From: JANNVK01 sp031414415
GTDB lineage: Bacteria; Acidobacteriota; Blastocatellia; Pyrinomonadales; Pyrinomonadaceae
Assembly: GCA_031414415.1 (NCBI GenBank)
Contig: JANNVK010000004.1
Location: 1 to 64,000 of the forward strand
Length of the DNA stretch: 64,000 nucleotides
Reading direction: 5' to 3'
Shown here: positions 54,382-63,402 of the stretch, one piece after another
Layout: each line of letters opens with the position of its first letter
Position numbering within the stretch: position 1 is the first letter of the stretch
The notes under the pieces: model-generated
What the model was told of the DNA's origin: nothing
Seen by the model: the letters and a program-made list of their open reading frames with translations, nothing else
Databases searched by the model: none
Translations under genes and position numbers: made by a program

Positions 54382-55395
54382 ATGAAAGACCTAAACCACG
54401 AACTTCTTGATGAACCTTATCGGTTTGAATTTTTTCAAGCGGTCAGATTACTTGAGAAAATTTATCCAGAAAAATTGAGTGTTGGGCGAGATGCCTTGCC
54501 TCATGAAGAAGTTGTGCGGTTTCGTTCGCGTCCAACTCTCGAGTTTCCGGCAAGTGAAGTTCACGAAATCAAGTCTTCTGATGATGAATTCAATGATGCA
54601 AAAAAGCTCGAAATATTCGTCAATTTTATTGGCTTGGTTGGAGCAGTTGGGGTTTTGCCAACACATTACACCGAATTAGTAGCAGAAAGAGCGAGATACA
54701 AAGACACGTCTTTGTGGGCGTTTCTTGATATTTTTACGCATCGGAGCATTTCACAATTTTATCGTGCGTGGGAAAAATACCGTTTTCCGGTTCAATACGA
54801 ACGCGGTAATGATGATTTTACAAATTATTTATTTGATTTCATCGGACTTGGAACCAAAGGTTTGAGAAATCGTCTTAATTTAGACGACGAAAGTTTGATT
54901 CCTTATGCCGGCTTGATAATTCAAAAGCCACATTCTGCGAGTAGCCTAGAACAAATTATTGGCGATTATTTTGGAATTCCTGCGAAACTTGAGCAATTCC
55001 AGGGACAATGGATTGATTTAGACGAAGAAAGTTTGACCAAAGTAGGTGTGGAAAATAGCCGACTTGGACATTCAACAATAATTGGAACTCGGGTTTGGGA
55101 CACGCAATCTATGTTTAGAATGAAACTTGGAGCGTTGACTTTTATTCAGTTTCAAGCATTTTTGCCTAATGGAACAGCTCATAAATCCGCTGTTTCAATC
55201 ATAAAATTTATGACTGGTGTTGAGTTTGATTTTGATGTTCAATTGAAATTAAAAGCAAAAGAAGTTCCAAGCACGATTTTAACAACACGTGCAAAACGCC
55301 GACCAATGCTTGGTTGGAGTTCATTTTTAAAGACAAAACCGTTTAGCGAAGACGATGAACAAGTAGTAATGCAAATTAGCGATAATAATTTTTGA
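54382..55395 (+). CDS. tssG: T6SS baseplate protein TssG (VasB)
   Basis: 337 residues. PYRFEFFQAVRLLEKIYPE and FVNFIGLVGAVGVLPTHYTELVAER are TssG motifs. The last ~30 codons recur as a diverged copy at 56415-56512, downstream of an inserted effector module. Confidence 0.93.
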   Translation: MKDLNHELLDEPYRFEFFQAVRLLEKIYPEKLSVGRDALPHEEVVRFRSRPTLEFPASEVHEIKSSDDEFNDAKKLEIFVNFIGLVGAVGVLPTHYTELVAERARYKDTSLWAFLDIFTHRSISQFYRAWEKYRFPVQYERGNDDFTNYLFDFIGLGTKGLRNRLNLDDESLIPYAGLIIQKPHSASSLEQIIGDYFGIPAKLEQFQGQWIDLDEESLTKVGVENSRLGHSTIIGTRVWDTQSMFRMKLGALTFIQFQAFLPNGTAHKSAVSIIKFMTGVEFDFDVQLKLKAKEVPSTILTTRAKRRPMLGWSSFLKTKPFSEDDEQVVMQISDNNF

Positions 55396-55428
55396 AAAAT
55401 TAGAGCTTTAACCAAGGAAGGGAAGATA

Positions 55429-55983
55429 ATGGGAATACAAATACCAACTAAGATAAGGAAAATAAATCTTTCAGAGTATGCAATTTGTACAAGAGTTATG
55501 GGCGACACTTTGCCGTATCGAATCAGAATTCTTATTACCAATAGTGCGGGAGTTGATGGGCGTGCTTTTACAATTCCGACATCGCTCATTTCTACGATTT
55601 TGGGAATGCCAGCGACAGGTTTCTTTGGCGGAGTTGCTTTAGGCTATTTGGCAAGTGCGATTAATTTGGCATATTTGATAAACGTTGGAGACGATTACGA
55701 TAAATTATCCGGCACAAAACAAGATTTATTGGTTCACGAAACGATGCACGTTTGGCAGGGAAAAAACAGCACTTTTGCACTAAGTTATGTTTATAATTCT
55801 ATTTATAACCAATGTGTAGTCGGAAATGCTTATGATTATAAGTCAAAGATTGGTGATAATTGGGATACATTTAATGTTGAACAACAAGCTCAAATTGTTG
55901 AGGAATGGTTTCGTAATGGCGAGAAAGAATCTGATGTTTTGTTTCCATACATTCGGGATTATGTGAGAAAAGGAGTTGCCTAA
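55429..55983 (+). CDS. Zincin-type candidate T6SS effector (module 2)
   Basis: 184 residues, no signal peptide. A hydrophobic stretch (LISTILGMPATGFFGGVALGYL) precedes LLVHETMHVWQGKN with His103-Glu-x-x-His107. NVEQQAQIVEEWF resembles the same segment in the protein at 61978, so the two share a catalytic domain; this one lacks the peptidoglycan-binding tail. Located directly after tssG, followed by a lipoprotein gene. Confidence 0.65.
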   Translation: MGIQIPTKIRKINLSEYAICTRVMGDTLPYRIRILITNSAGVDGRAFTIPTSLISTILGMPATGFFGGVALGYLASAINLAYLINVGDDYDKLSGTKQDLLVHETMHVWQGKNSTFALSYVYNSIYNQCVVGNAYDYKSKIGDNWDTFNVEQQAQIVEEWFRNGEKESDVLFPYIRDYVRKGVA

Positions 55984-56331
55984 ATGAAAAAACACGCCTT
56001 ACTTTTCACTTTTCTTCTATTTTTTTTAATTTCATGTAAATACTTTGGCGACCCAATTACAAAATTAAAAGGTAATATAAAGGATACCCAAGGCAACTAT
56101 CTTGAGAAGGTTTCTGTTGTCATTCAAGGGCAAGAACTTGGTGTTATTAGAAATAGAGCATCAGTTCAAATCACACAATCTGATGGAACCATTGATTTTA
56201 GTTTGATTGGTTTTGTTGAACCGGGACTATGGATAAAATATGAAAAAGAAGGATTCAAAACTTTAAAAAAAGACTTAATACTTGAAAGCGAAAAAGTAAA
56301 TATTTTAGATGTTGTTATGGAAAAAGAATAA
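55984..56331 (+). CDS. Lipoprotein, candidate immunity protein of module 2
   Basis: 115 residues with lipobox LISC. The mature part (LKGNIKDTQGNYLEKVSVVIQGQ...) resembles a carboxypeptidase-regulatory/Ig-like fold. It starts at the base after the effector stop, so the two are translated together. Periplasmic location suits immunity. Confidence 0.6.
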   Translation: MKKHALLFTFLLFFLISCKYFGDPITKLKGNIKDTQGNYLEKVSVVIQGQELGVIRNRASVQITQSDGTIDFSLIGFVEPGLWIKYEKEGFKTLKKDLILESEKVNILDVVMEKE

Positions 56332-56414
56332 TAGTATTTGGTAATCAGGAAAAAAAGAATTTTAGTATTTGCTGTATTGTTAGTTGTAAATATTTGACGA
56401 TTCACTAACACGTT

Positions 56415-56512
56415 AAAACTCCGACCATGCTTGGTTGGAGTTCATTTTTAAAGACAAAACCTTTTAAAGAAGGCGACGAGCAAGTAGTTATGCAGACTAT
56501 CTAGCAAAAATA
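56415..56512 (+). pseudogene. tssG: Displaced fragment of the tssG 3' end
   Basis: Matches 55293-55392 closely (tgcttggttggagttcattt, then aaagacaaaacc, then caagtagt), encoding WSSFLKTKPF and EQVVMQ, with a one-base deletion near the start. It lies after the module-2 genes. Confidence 0.85.
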
Positions 56513-56514
56513 AT

Positions 56515-57552
56515 ATGTTTCTAATTAAGGAATCTTTGGAAGATTTAATATTACTTGAAAAACAATATCCAACAATGGTTGGTCGTTTGAGGTGGTTGCG
56601 TGTTTTGAAAGTAAATCCAAATATCGGAGCACAATTACTAGCAGATCAAATTGGGGTTCCTATTTTTGAAATGGAACGTTGGGCTGAGTTCTACATTTAT
56701 GGTGGAATAGAACTTCTTCTGAATCCTCAGACAATTCTAGAGAAGTCTGCAAATCAAGGAATGACTTTTAGCGAATATGCTGAAGAAAAGATGCTGAGGC
56801 TATTTAACAAACATCCAAATGAATATGGAAGAAGGCTTTGGATAGAATTTGAAAGTTGTCGAGATAAGAATAAGCAACTACAAACAGAATGTTCACTATT
56901 TGATAGCTATAAGGATTTTGAAACTGAGTTTGGAAATTTAGAAAAATGGTCGCGGACTGATTGTATTTCATATATTCAAAATGTTATTCGCTATGCTTTG
57001 GAGAAAATTGGTAAAAAGGCTTTATACAAAAATATCTATTTTGCTCTTGGAACCAAAATGGCGGCAGATTTAGTGAAACTTGGGTGGAAAGCCTATTTGT
57101 TTATGCCAGATACTGATAACCCATATGATAAAAATCCTGAACATACACAAATGTATAGCAAAGCATTGAAAGCGAAAACATGGTGGAATGTTGCATTGAG
57201 CGGTGTAATTGTAAATTATAAACCTACTCAGAACTATGAAGATGGTAATCCGGTTGCTTCAAAGACAGTTCTGGATTCAGCAGGAATCAGAAAGTTGAAG
57301 GCGTTAGAAAACGTTAAGTTTGCTGCTTGTGTTTTTACAAAAGGAATACATACAGCCATTCTTTCTCGCGGTAGCATTCTCGAAGTACATTGGCGAAATG
57401 TTAGTGAGCAAAACACCACGGTTCCAGAAAAATTTAAATACTTTCAATCTGCTCCAAACGACACTTTATATCAGAGTTCTAAATTGATAGATTTCGACTG
57501 GTTAGAAGGTATTATAGTGATTCCGCCTGATAGTTCAGTAAGTCTGACTTAA
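56515..57552 (+). CDS. Papain/NlpC-like candidate T6SS effector (module 3)
   Basis: 345 residues. TDCISYIQNVIRYALEKIG (Cys150) resembles the NlpC/P60 nucleophile helix, and GIHTAILSRGSILEVHW (His279) resembles the His strand, in normal order. Residues about 25-60 (LRWLRVLKVNPNIGAQLLADQIGVPIFEMERW) look like a helix-turn-helix. No signal peptide. Followed by a secreted protein. Amidase activity is an inference; overall family not recognised. Confidence 0.5.
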   Translation: MFLIKESLEDLILLEKQYPTMVGRLRWLRVLKVNPNIGAQLLADQIGVPIFEMERWAEFYIYGGIELLLNPQTILEKSANQGMTFSEYAEEKMLRLFNKHPNEYGRRLWIEFESCRDKNKQLQTECSLFDSYKDFETEFGNLEKWSRTDCISYIQNVIRYALEKIGKKALYKNIYFALGTKMAADLVKLGWKAYLFMPDTDNPYDKNPEHTQMYSKALKAKTWWNVALSGVIVNYKPTQNYEDGNPVASKTVLDSAGIRKLKALENVKFAACVFTKGIHTAILSRGSILEVHWRNVSEQNTTVPEKFKYFQSAPNDTLYQSSKLIDFDWLEGIIVIPPDSSVSLT

Positions 57553-57572
57553 TTGTTTGAATAATAAAAAGT

Positions 57573-58274
57573 ATGAGACTATTCCAAAATTTAATTTTAA
57601 TTGCAACCCTAGTGGTTGGTGTGAATTATCAACATGGGTATGGACAGAATTCTAAATCAAATGAAGGAAAACTAAGAAAAGTTTTATCAGATGATGTAAA
57701 AACAAATTCGAAATACGCTCTAAGCATAGTTTATTATAGTGACTTAAAAGCAGAATCGAGTTATTTAATCATACGTAATGACAAAACAAAACAAGAAACA
57801 TCTTTGCCGTATTTACTGAGTGGTGAAGATTCAAGAGAAGTTTGGTCACCAAATGAAGAATATCTTGTTTTACCCAATAGCAGTTCAATATCAATGTATA
57901 GATCAGCATCTTTGGTAAAGATTTTTAATGAAAAGAATTTTAATCCTGACGCTTTTTATGACAAATTAAGAAGTATAGATAGAATATCTTTAGAAACAAA
58001 AAAGAACGGTTTTGATTTAAGACATTCATTTGCAAGATGGGAAAATAAAAATTCAGTAGTTTTCCGTTCTGAAATAGTTTCTGACGAAAGTTCAGGAAAT
58101 ATCGAACTCGGAGAATTTAGATACTATTTTAGTCAAGCGAAATTATATCATCTCACTGGAAAAGACTTAACTCTTTCAAAAGCAAGGCATAAATTTATAA
58201 GACTCTACAAAATTTTTGGTAGGAAGAAAAAGGGTTTAATTTACTCGCAAGATATTAAAGTGCAAGCAAAGTAA
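57573..58274 (+). CDS. Secreted protein, candidate immunity protein of module 3
   Basis: 233 residues with a signal peptide (LILIATLVVGVNYQHGYGQ). The mature part is unrecognised, mixed charge. Starts 20 bases after the effector candidate. Periplasmic location fits immunity. Confidence 0.6.
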   Translation: MRLFQNLILIATLVVGVNYQHGYGQNSKSNEGKLRKVLSDDVKTNSKYALSIVYYSDLKAESSYLIIRNDKTKQETSLPYLLSGEDSREVWSPNEEYLVLPNSSSISMYRSASLVKIFNEKNFNPDAFYDKLRSIDRISLETKKNGFDLRHSFARWENKNSVVFRSEIVSDESSGNIELGEFRYYFSQAKLYHLTGKDLTLSKARHKFIRLYKIFGRKKKGLIYSQDIKVQAK

Positions 58275-58313
58275 ACTGATTTAAAAAAAATAAAATTTAA
58301 CCCCGGAGAAAAA

Positions 58314-61025
58314 ATGAACGTAAACTTAAAATCACTTATTGGCAGACTAAATGAAACGTGCCGTTTGGCACTCGAAGGTGCGGCTGGGCTGTGTCTTTCG
58401 CGGACAAATTACGATGTAGAAATCGAGCACATTTTGGCGAAAATTCTTCAAAATGACGACACAGATCTTCACAAAATTTGTCATCAATATGGTGTAAATA
58501 TTGATCGTTTGACGAAAGATGTTGAGACTGCATTGAACCGTTTCAAAACGGGAAACACACGCACGCCAGGACTTTCTGACCGTTTACCAAAATGGTTGCA
58601 AGACGCTTGGTTGTTGGCTTCTGTTGAGTATGGAGCCGGAAAAGTGCGTTCCGGACATTTGATTTTAGCAATGCTGACAAATGAAAGTTATGCTCGAATC
58701 GCACGCGAAGTTTCACGAGAATTTGTCTTAATTTCACCCGAGAAATTAGCGAAAGAATTGGAAGATGTAACGTCTGGTTCGGCTGAAGCTTATGAAGCAG
58801 TTTCACTTGGCGAAACGCCTTCGAGTGATGGTTCGCCGGTTGCAAGCGGAAGCGGAAAAACAAAAGCTCTCGATCAATATACTGAAGATTTAACGGCGAA
58901 AGCTCGTGCCGGAAAGATTGATCCAATTCTCGGACGCGACGCAGAAGTTCGGCAGATTGTTGATATTCTCCTTCGTCGGCGGCAAAATAATCCGATTTTG
59001 ACAGGCGAAGCCGGAGTTGGGAAAACAGCTGTTGTTGAAGGTTTTGCAAACAGAATTGCCGAAGGCGACGTTCCTGAACCGCTTAGAAATGTTATTGTTC
59101 GGACGCTTGATTTAGGATTGTTGCAAGCTGGAGCTTCGGTTAAAGGTGAGTTTGAAAATCGTCTAAAAGACGTAATTAATGAAGTTAAGTCTTCGCCAAC
59201 GCCGATAATTTTATTTATTGACGAAGCACACACAATGATTGGAGCTGGCGGTGCAGCGGGCGGAAGTGATGCGGCAAATTTGCTAAAACCTGCACTCGCA
59301 CGCGGCGAATTGCGGACGATTGCTGCGACAACTTGGGCAGAATATAAAAAATATTTTGAAAAGGATGCGGCACTCGCACGGCGTTTTCAGGTTGTCAAAA
59401 TTGACGAACCGGACGAAGAAAAAGCTATCGGAATGATGCGTGGTTTAACCGCGAAAATGGAAGAGCATCACAATGTTCGAATTTTAGATGAAGCAATTGT
59501 TGATTGCGTCAGACTTTCAAATCGTTATGTTGCCGGTCGTCAGTTGCCTGACAAATCAGTTTCGGTTTTAGACACAGCTTGTTCGAAAGTTGCAATCGGT
59601 CAAGGTGCAACTCCAGCATCAGTTGAAGATTCAACTCGCCGCATAACTCGTTTAGAGACAGAAATTAACTCGCTTGACCGCGAACTTGTAACTGGTGCCA
59701 AGCACGATGAAAGAATCGCGGAGTTGCGTGAAGATAAAGAAAAAGAAGAGGCAAAACTAGCTGGTTTGAATGAGCAATGGACGAAAGAACGCGAAATGAT
59801 AGCCAGAATTCGTGAAATTCGCACAAAGTTAGAACAATCTACTGTTGCGAAAATTGAAACAACAGAAAGCCCAGAGATTATTGAGGAAACCGGCGAAAAT
59901 CCAGAAGGTGAAAAACCGGAAGTTGAAGTATTTGATGGCGATAAATTGCGTGCTGAACTCGAAACGCTAAATTCGGAATTGAAAATTGTTCAAGGCGAAG
60001 ATCCTTTGATGCAACCTGTTGTAAATGGACAAACTGTCGCCGAAGTTATCTCTGGTTGGACGGGAATTCCGGTCGGAAAAATGGTTTCGGACGAAATTCA
60101 CGCTGTCTTAAATCTGCAAAAAACTTTAGCTGAAAGAGTTATCGGGCAAGATCACGCACTTGAGGCGATTTCGCAGCGAATTCGCACTTCGCGAGCTGGT
60201 TTAACCGATCCGAAACGACCAATCGGCGTATTTATTTTGGTCGGAACTTCGGGCGTTGGTAAAACCGAAACAGCATTGGCACTTGCCGAATCGCTTTATG
60301 GCGGCGAACGAAATTTAATCACGATAAATATGAGTGAATATCAGGAAGCACATACGGTTTCATCGCTTAAAGGTTCGCCTCCAGGATACGTCGGATATGG
60401 CGAAGGCGGCGTTTTGACCGAAGCTGTTCGACGAAAACCTTATTCAGTTGTGTTGCTCGATGAAGTCGAAAAAGCACATCCTGACGTGATGGAACTTTTC
60501 TTCCAAGTATTTGATAAAGGAACACTGGAAGACGGCGAAGGTCGCGAAATTGACTTCAAAAATTGTGTAATTTTGCTGACAACAAACGTTGGTACTGCAA
60601 CAATTATGTCGCTTTGTGCTGATCCTGATACCAAACCAGATCCGCAACCATTGATTGAAGCACTACGTCCTGAATTGCAAAAATCTTTCAAACCAGCACT
60701 TTTGGGAAGAATGGTTCCGGTCGCATATTATCCAATTTCCGATGATGTTTTGCGGATTATTATCAAATTACAGCTTAAAAAAATCGGTCAACGCATTTTT
60801 GACAATCATAAATCGCAATTTTCTTGTGATGACACCGTCATAGACTTAGTAGCAAGTCGTTGCACTGATGTTGATAGCGGTGCAAGAAACGTTTATAACA
60901 TTTTGACCGGAACTATGTTGCCGGATATGTCAGCTGAAGTTTTGTCGAGAATGGCGAACGGCGAAGCGATTGCGAAAATTCACGTTGGGGTAAAAGACGA
61001 AGCATTTACTTACGATGTGAGTTAA
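58314..61025 (+). CDS. clpV: T6SS ATPase TssH (ClpV)
   Basis: 903 residues. The N-terminal double-helix domain (LALEGAAGLCLSRTNYDVEIEHILAKIL) is ClpV-like. Two AAA+ modules: Walker A GEAGVGKTA near 231 and GTSGVGKTE near 644. Middle coiled coil between. It recycles contracted sheath. GGAG lies before the ATG. Confidence 0.95.
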   Translation: MNVNLKSLIGRLNETCRLALEGAAGLCLSRTNYDVEIEHILAKILQNDDTDLHKICHQYGVNIDRLTKDVETALNRFKTGNTRTPGLSDRLPKWLQDAWLLASVEYGAGKVRSGHLILAMLTNESYARIAREVSREFVLISPEKLAKELEDVTSGSAEAYEAVSLGETPSSDGSPVASGSGKTKALDQYTEDLTAKARAGKIDPILGRDAEVRQIVDILLRRRQNNPILTGEAGVGKTAVVEGFANRIAEGDVPEPLRNVIVRTLDLGLLQAGASVKGEFENRLKDVINEVKSSPTPIILFIDEAHTMIGAGGAAGGSDAANLLKPALARGELRTIAATTWAEYKKYFEKDAALARRFQVVKIDEPDEEKAIGMMRGLTAKMEEHHNVRILDEAIVDCVRLSNRYVAGRQLPDKSVSVLDTACSKVAIGQGATPASVEDSTRRITRLETEINSLDRELVTGAKHDERIAELREDKEKEEAKLAGLNEQWTKEREMIARIREIRTKLEQSTVAKIETTESPEIIEETGENPEGEKPEVEVFDGDKLRAELETLNSELKIVQGEDPLMQPVVNGQTVAEVISGWTGIPVGKMVSDEIHAVLNLQKTLAERVIGQDHALEAISQRIRTSRAGLTDPKRPIGVFILVGTSGVGKTETALALAESLYGGERNLITINMSEYQEAHTVSSLKGSPPGYVGYGEGGVLTEAVRRKPYSVVLLDEVEKAHPDVMELFFQVFDKGTLEDGEGREIDFKNCVILLTTNVGTATIMSLCADPDTKPDPQPLIEALRPELQKSFKPALLGRMVPVAYYPISDDVLRIIIKLQLKKIGQRIFDNHKSQFSCDDTVIDLVASRCTDVDSGARNVYNILTGTMLPDMSAEVLSRMANGEAIAKIHVGVKDEAFTYDVS

Positions 61026-61041
61026 AAATTAAGAAGATACA

Positions 61042-61521
61042 ATGAAAATTAACATTAAAGGTAGCGGACACGGAAACATGACTTCTCCCGCAGGCAACCG
61101 TTACTGGGAATATGAGGATAAGCCGTTAAAAATATTGAAAGATGCGTTATTCATTTTACAAAGCAATGTGAAAGGAATGAAGCCTTGCAATAAATGTTTT
61201 ATGGCTTTACCAAATGGAAAAACCTTTGATGACATATTGAAAGATGATACCGTTTGGATAAATTATGAATCAAGAACTAGCAGAGGCTGGTATGGAGTAA
61301 CAAGAGGAGTTGGAGGAACTGAGATAAGTATATCGCAATCGGCTTTTAACAAAGGAAAATGGTGGGTTGCCGGAACGCTGGTTCATGAAATGGCACATGT
61401 TAACGGAGCATCCGGTAGCACTGGTGACGCTGATAACACTTTGCTTTGTTGCGGGCTTAAAAATGCTTATGAAGGTGCGATTGGAATGAATCAATCAGGT
61501 TCTAACACTGAAATGGCGTAA
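61042..61521 (+). CDS. Zincin-type candidate T6SS effector (module 4)
   Basis: 159 residues, no signal peptide. KPCNKCFMALPNGKTFDD, then WWVAGTLVHEMAHVNGASGS with His115-Glu-x-x-His119. Several Cys. Directly after tssH and directly before a TIMP-like secreted protein. Substrate unknown; a peptidoglycan or periplasmic protein target is an inference. Confidence 0.65.
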   Translation: MKINIKGSGHGNMTSPAGNRYWEYEDKPLKILKDALFILQSNVKGMKPCNKCFMALPNGKTFDDILKDDTVWINYESRTSRGWYGVTRGVGGTEISISQSAFNKGKWWVAGTLVHEMAHVNGASGSTGDADNTLLCCGLKNAYEGAIGMNQSGSNTEMA

Positions 61522-61539
61522 TTTAAAGGAGGATTCCAT

Positions 61540-61962
61540 ATGTTCATATTATCAAATGCTAAGTCCTTATTAGCAAAGTGTTTTCTGCTGACAATCTTTA
61601 TTTTTACATTTACAGCTATTGCATACCCTTGTAAATGTGTAAAAGCTGGACTGAAAACACATTACAAAAACGCAAATGCTGTTGTTCTTGGAAAAGTATT
61701 AGAAAAAAAGGATTTAGATGAAAATATAACTGAAGTAAATATACAAATTACCAATTATTGGAAATTAAAAATGCCAAAAACATTAACTTTATTGATTGAA
61801 AAAAGCTCTTGTGAATATGGAATGATGCAAGGAGAAACACATCTTTTGTATTTAGAAAAACTTGAATCTGGAAAATTCACAACAAATAGTTGCAGTGGAA
61901 ATATGCTTGAGATTAAATCACAGAAAGCTAAACTATGGCTGAAAAAGTACGCAAATAAATAA
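61540..61962 (+). CDS. TIMP/netrin-like secreted protein, candidate metallopeptidase-inhibiting immunity protein
   Basis: 140 residues. A signal peptide ends around TAIA (residue 28), leaving a mature N-terminus YPCKC with Cys31 and Cys33. ANAVVLGKVLEK and Cys91, Cys118 complete a four-cysteine pattern close in order and spacing to TIMP-1, where Cys1 and Cys3 pair with Cys70 and Cys99. In TIMPs the N-terminal Cys chelates the zinc of metalloproteases. It starts 18 bases after the zincin effector, with AGGAGG in front of its ATG. The assignment is from visible motifs only. Confidence 0.6.
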   Translation: MFILSNAKSLLAKCFLLTIFIFTFTAIAYPCKCVKAGLKTHYKNANAVVLGKVLEKKDLDENITEVNIQITNYWKLKMPKTLTLLIEKSSCEYGMMQGETHLLYLEKLESGKFTTNSCSGNMLEIKSQKAKLWLKKYANK

Positions 61963-61977
61963 TTCAGTAGAGGAAAA

Positions 61978-62742
61978 ATGGAATACCGTAATCTGACACA
62001 GGCAGAAAAGATAATTGGCGAGAGCGTATTTAAAACATCAATCAAATATGATTCGGTGCTTATCGCTGATTATTTTCTGCCCGGAAATGATGTTCCTGTA
62101 ACCGTGATGCACCCGAATACTAAAACAATCCCAATTCTTGGCACACCTGTTGTGACAGGTTTTTATTATGTAATTTACTGGGGAGTAGATGTCTATCGCG
62201 GAAGTGTTGAGAGACTTGGAGAAAGTTTCACAAACACTTTGATTCACGAACTAACACACGTTTGGCAAGGGCAACACGGAGTTCCGTTTGGATATATGGT
62301 TAAATCACTGCTTGCTCAAGGAAAAGCGATTGTTCAATATGGAAAAAGAGGTGAAGCATATAGTTATGACCAAAATTATAAAAACTGGCGTGATTACAAT
62401 GTTGAGCAACAAGGAAATATTGTTGAAGATTGGTTTAACCCAAAAGAAGGAAAACAAACCACTTCCGACCCACGTTTTCCTTACATTGAAAAAGTAATTC
62501 GAGCAGGAAATTCTAGTGCTGATTATGTTCCTCCTCTAAATGCAAACGCTACGATTGTTGGTGAGGCGATTGTTTTTGAAGCCCAAACTATTCTTGTAAA
62601 ATGGGGATACAAAATTGCAATTGATGGAAGCTACGGGCGTATTACGCGAAATGCAGTCGCAGATTTCCAAAAGAATAATGGCTTAAAATCTGACGGAATT
62701 CTTGGAGCAAAAACCATAGGAAAATTGAGGCAAATACGATGA
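61978..62742 (+). CDS. Zincin with peptidoglycan-binding domain, candidate T6SS effector (module 5)
   Basis: 254 residues. FTNTLIHELTHVWQGQHG has His90-Glu-x-x-His94; YNVEQQGNIVEDWF matches the module-2 zincin. Residues about 185-254 (VFEAQTILVKWGYKIAIDGSYGRITRNAVADFQKNNGLKSDGILGAKT) are a peptidoglycan-binding domain 1. A cell-wall peptidase or amidase role follows. Its stop overlaps the next start (ATGA). Confidence 0.8.
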   Translation: MEYRNLTQAEKIIGESVFKTSIKYDSVLIADYFLPGNDVPVTVMHPNTKTIPILGTPVVTGFYYVIYWGVDVYRGSVERLGESFTNTLIHELTHVWQGQHGVPFGYMVKSLLAQGKAIVQYGKRGEAYSYDQNYKNWRDYNVEQQGNIVEDWFNPKEGKQTTSDPRFPYIEKVIRAGNSSADYVPPLNANATIVGEAIVFEAQTILVKWGYKIAIDGSYGRITRNAVADFQKNNGLKSDGILGAKTIGKLRQIR

Positions 62743-63338
62743 AAATAAAATTTATTCAGTTAATATTTATTGTTAGTTGTTTTTGCTATTTGAGTTGCCA
62801 ACTTCCCGGAGGAAATTTTATTCCTATTTTATCCGACGGTGCAATTCTTAAACCAATGTTTAGCAAAGAAAATAGTGCATTGCAATACAATAATGAAAAG
62901 TTTTCAATCAAAGTAGCAGGTGGTGAGTGGGGAGTGAAGGGTTATAGCTCAATGCAGATTGTTATCAAAAATAATACTACAAATAAAGTTGTCTTAAATC
63001 TAAAGGACTTAATATTAAAAAATAGTTTAGAACAAAATCTAGAAATTTCTTCCATAATTCAATTATTTCCAACGAATTTATCTAAGACAACGAATTTAAC
63101 TAAGAATAGTCCTCAGAAATATGAAGTAATTATTGCAAAAGAAGAAATACATGCATTTACCATAAGTATATGGGACGCAAATCATAAAGAAATTGATAAG
63201 CGTGAAAAATATCTTGGTCAAACCATTTCGCTAACAGTTCCTGTGAAATCTGAATTTGAGGACAGAAATTACGAATTCCAATTTAAATACGGGGAATATC
63301 TGCCACAAGGCGAATATAACGAAATTTTAATTGATTAA
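62739..63338 (+). CDS. Lipoprotein, candidate immunity protein of module 5 (copy 1)
   Basis: 199 residues, lipobox YLSC. GGNFIPILSDGA, ALQYNNEKFSIKVAGGEW and a beta-rich C-terminus (YEFQFKYGEYLPQGEYNEILID). Overlaps the effector stop by ATGA, so co-translated. Paralogue of the gene at 63400. Confidence 0.7.
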   Translation: MKIKFIQLIFIVSCFCYLSCQLPGGNFIPILSDGAILKPMFSKENSALQYNNEKFSIKVAGGEWGVKGYSSMQIVIKNNTTNKVVLNLKDLILKNSLEQNLEISSIIQLFPTNLSKTTNLTKNSPQKYEVIIAKEEIHAFTISIWDANHKEIDKREKYLGQTISLTVPVKSEFEDRNYEFQFKYGEYLPQGEYNEILID

Positions 63339-63350
63339 CATTTTTAATAT

Positions 63351-63402
63351 CAGATGGAATTCTTGGAGAAAAAACTAAGGCAAAACTGAGGCAAATGCGA
63401 TG
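63351..63402 (+). pseudogene. Stub of the module-5 effector 3' end
   Basis: Encodes SDGILGEKTKAKLRQMR and a stop, matching the effector C-terminus SDGILGAKTIGKLRQIR at 62691-62742, and overlaps the start of the second lipoprotein just as the intact effector overlaps the first. Confidence 0.85.
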
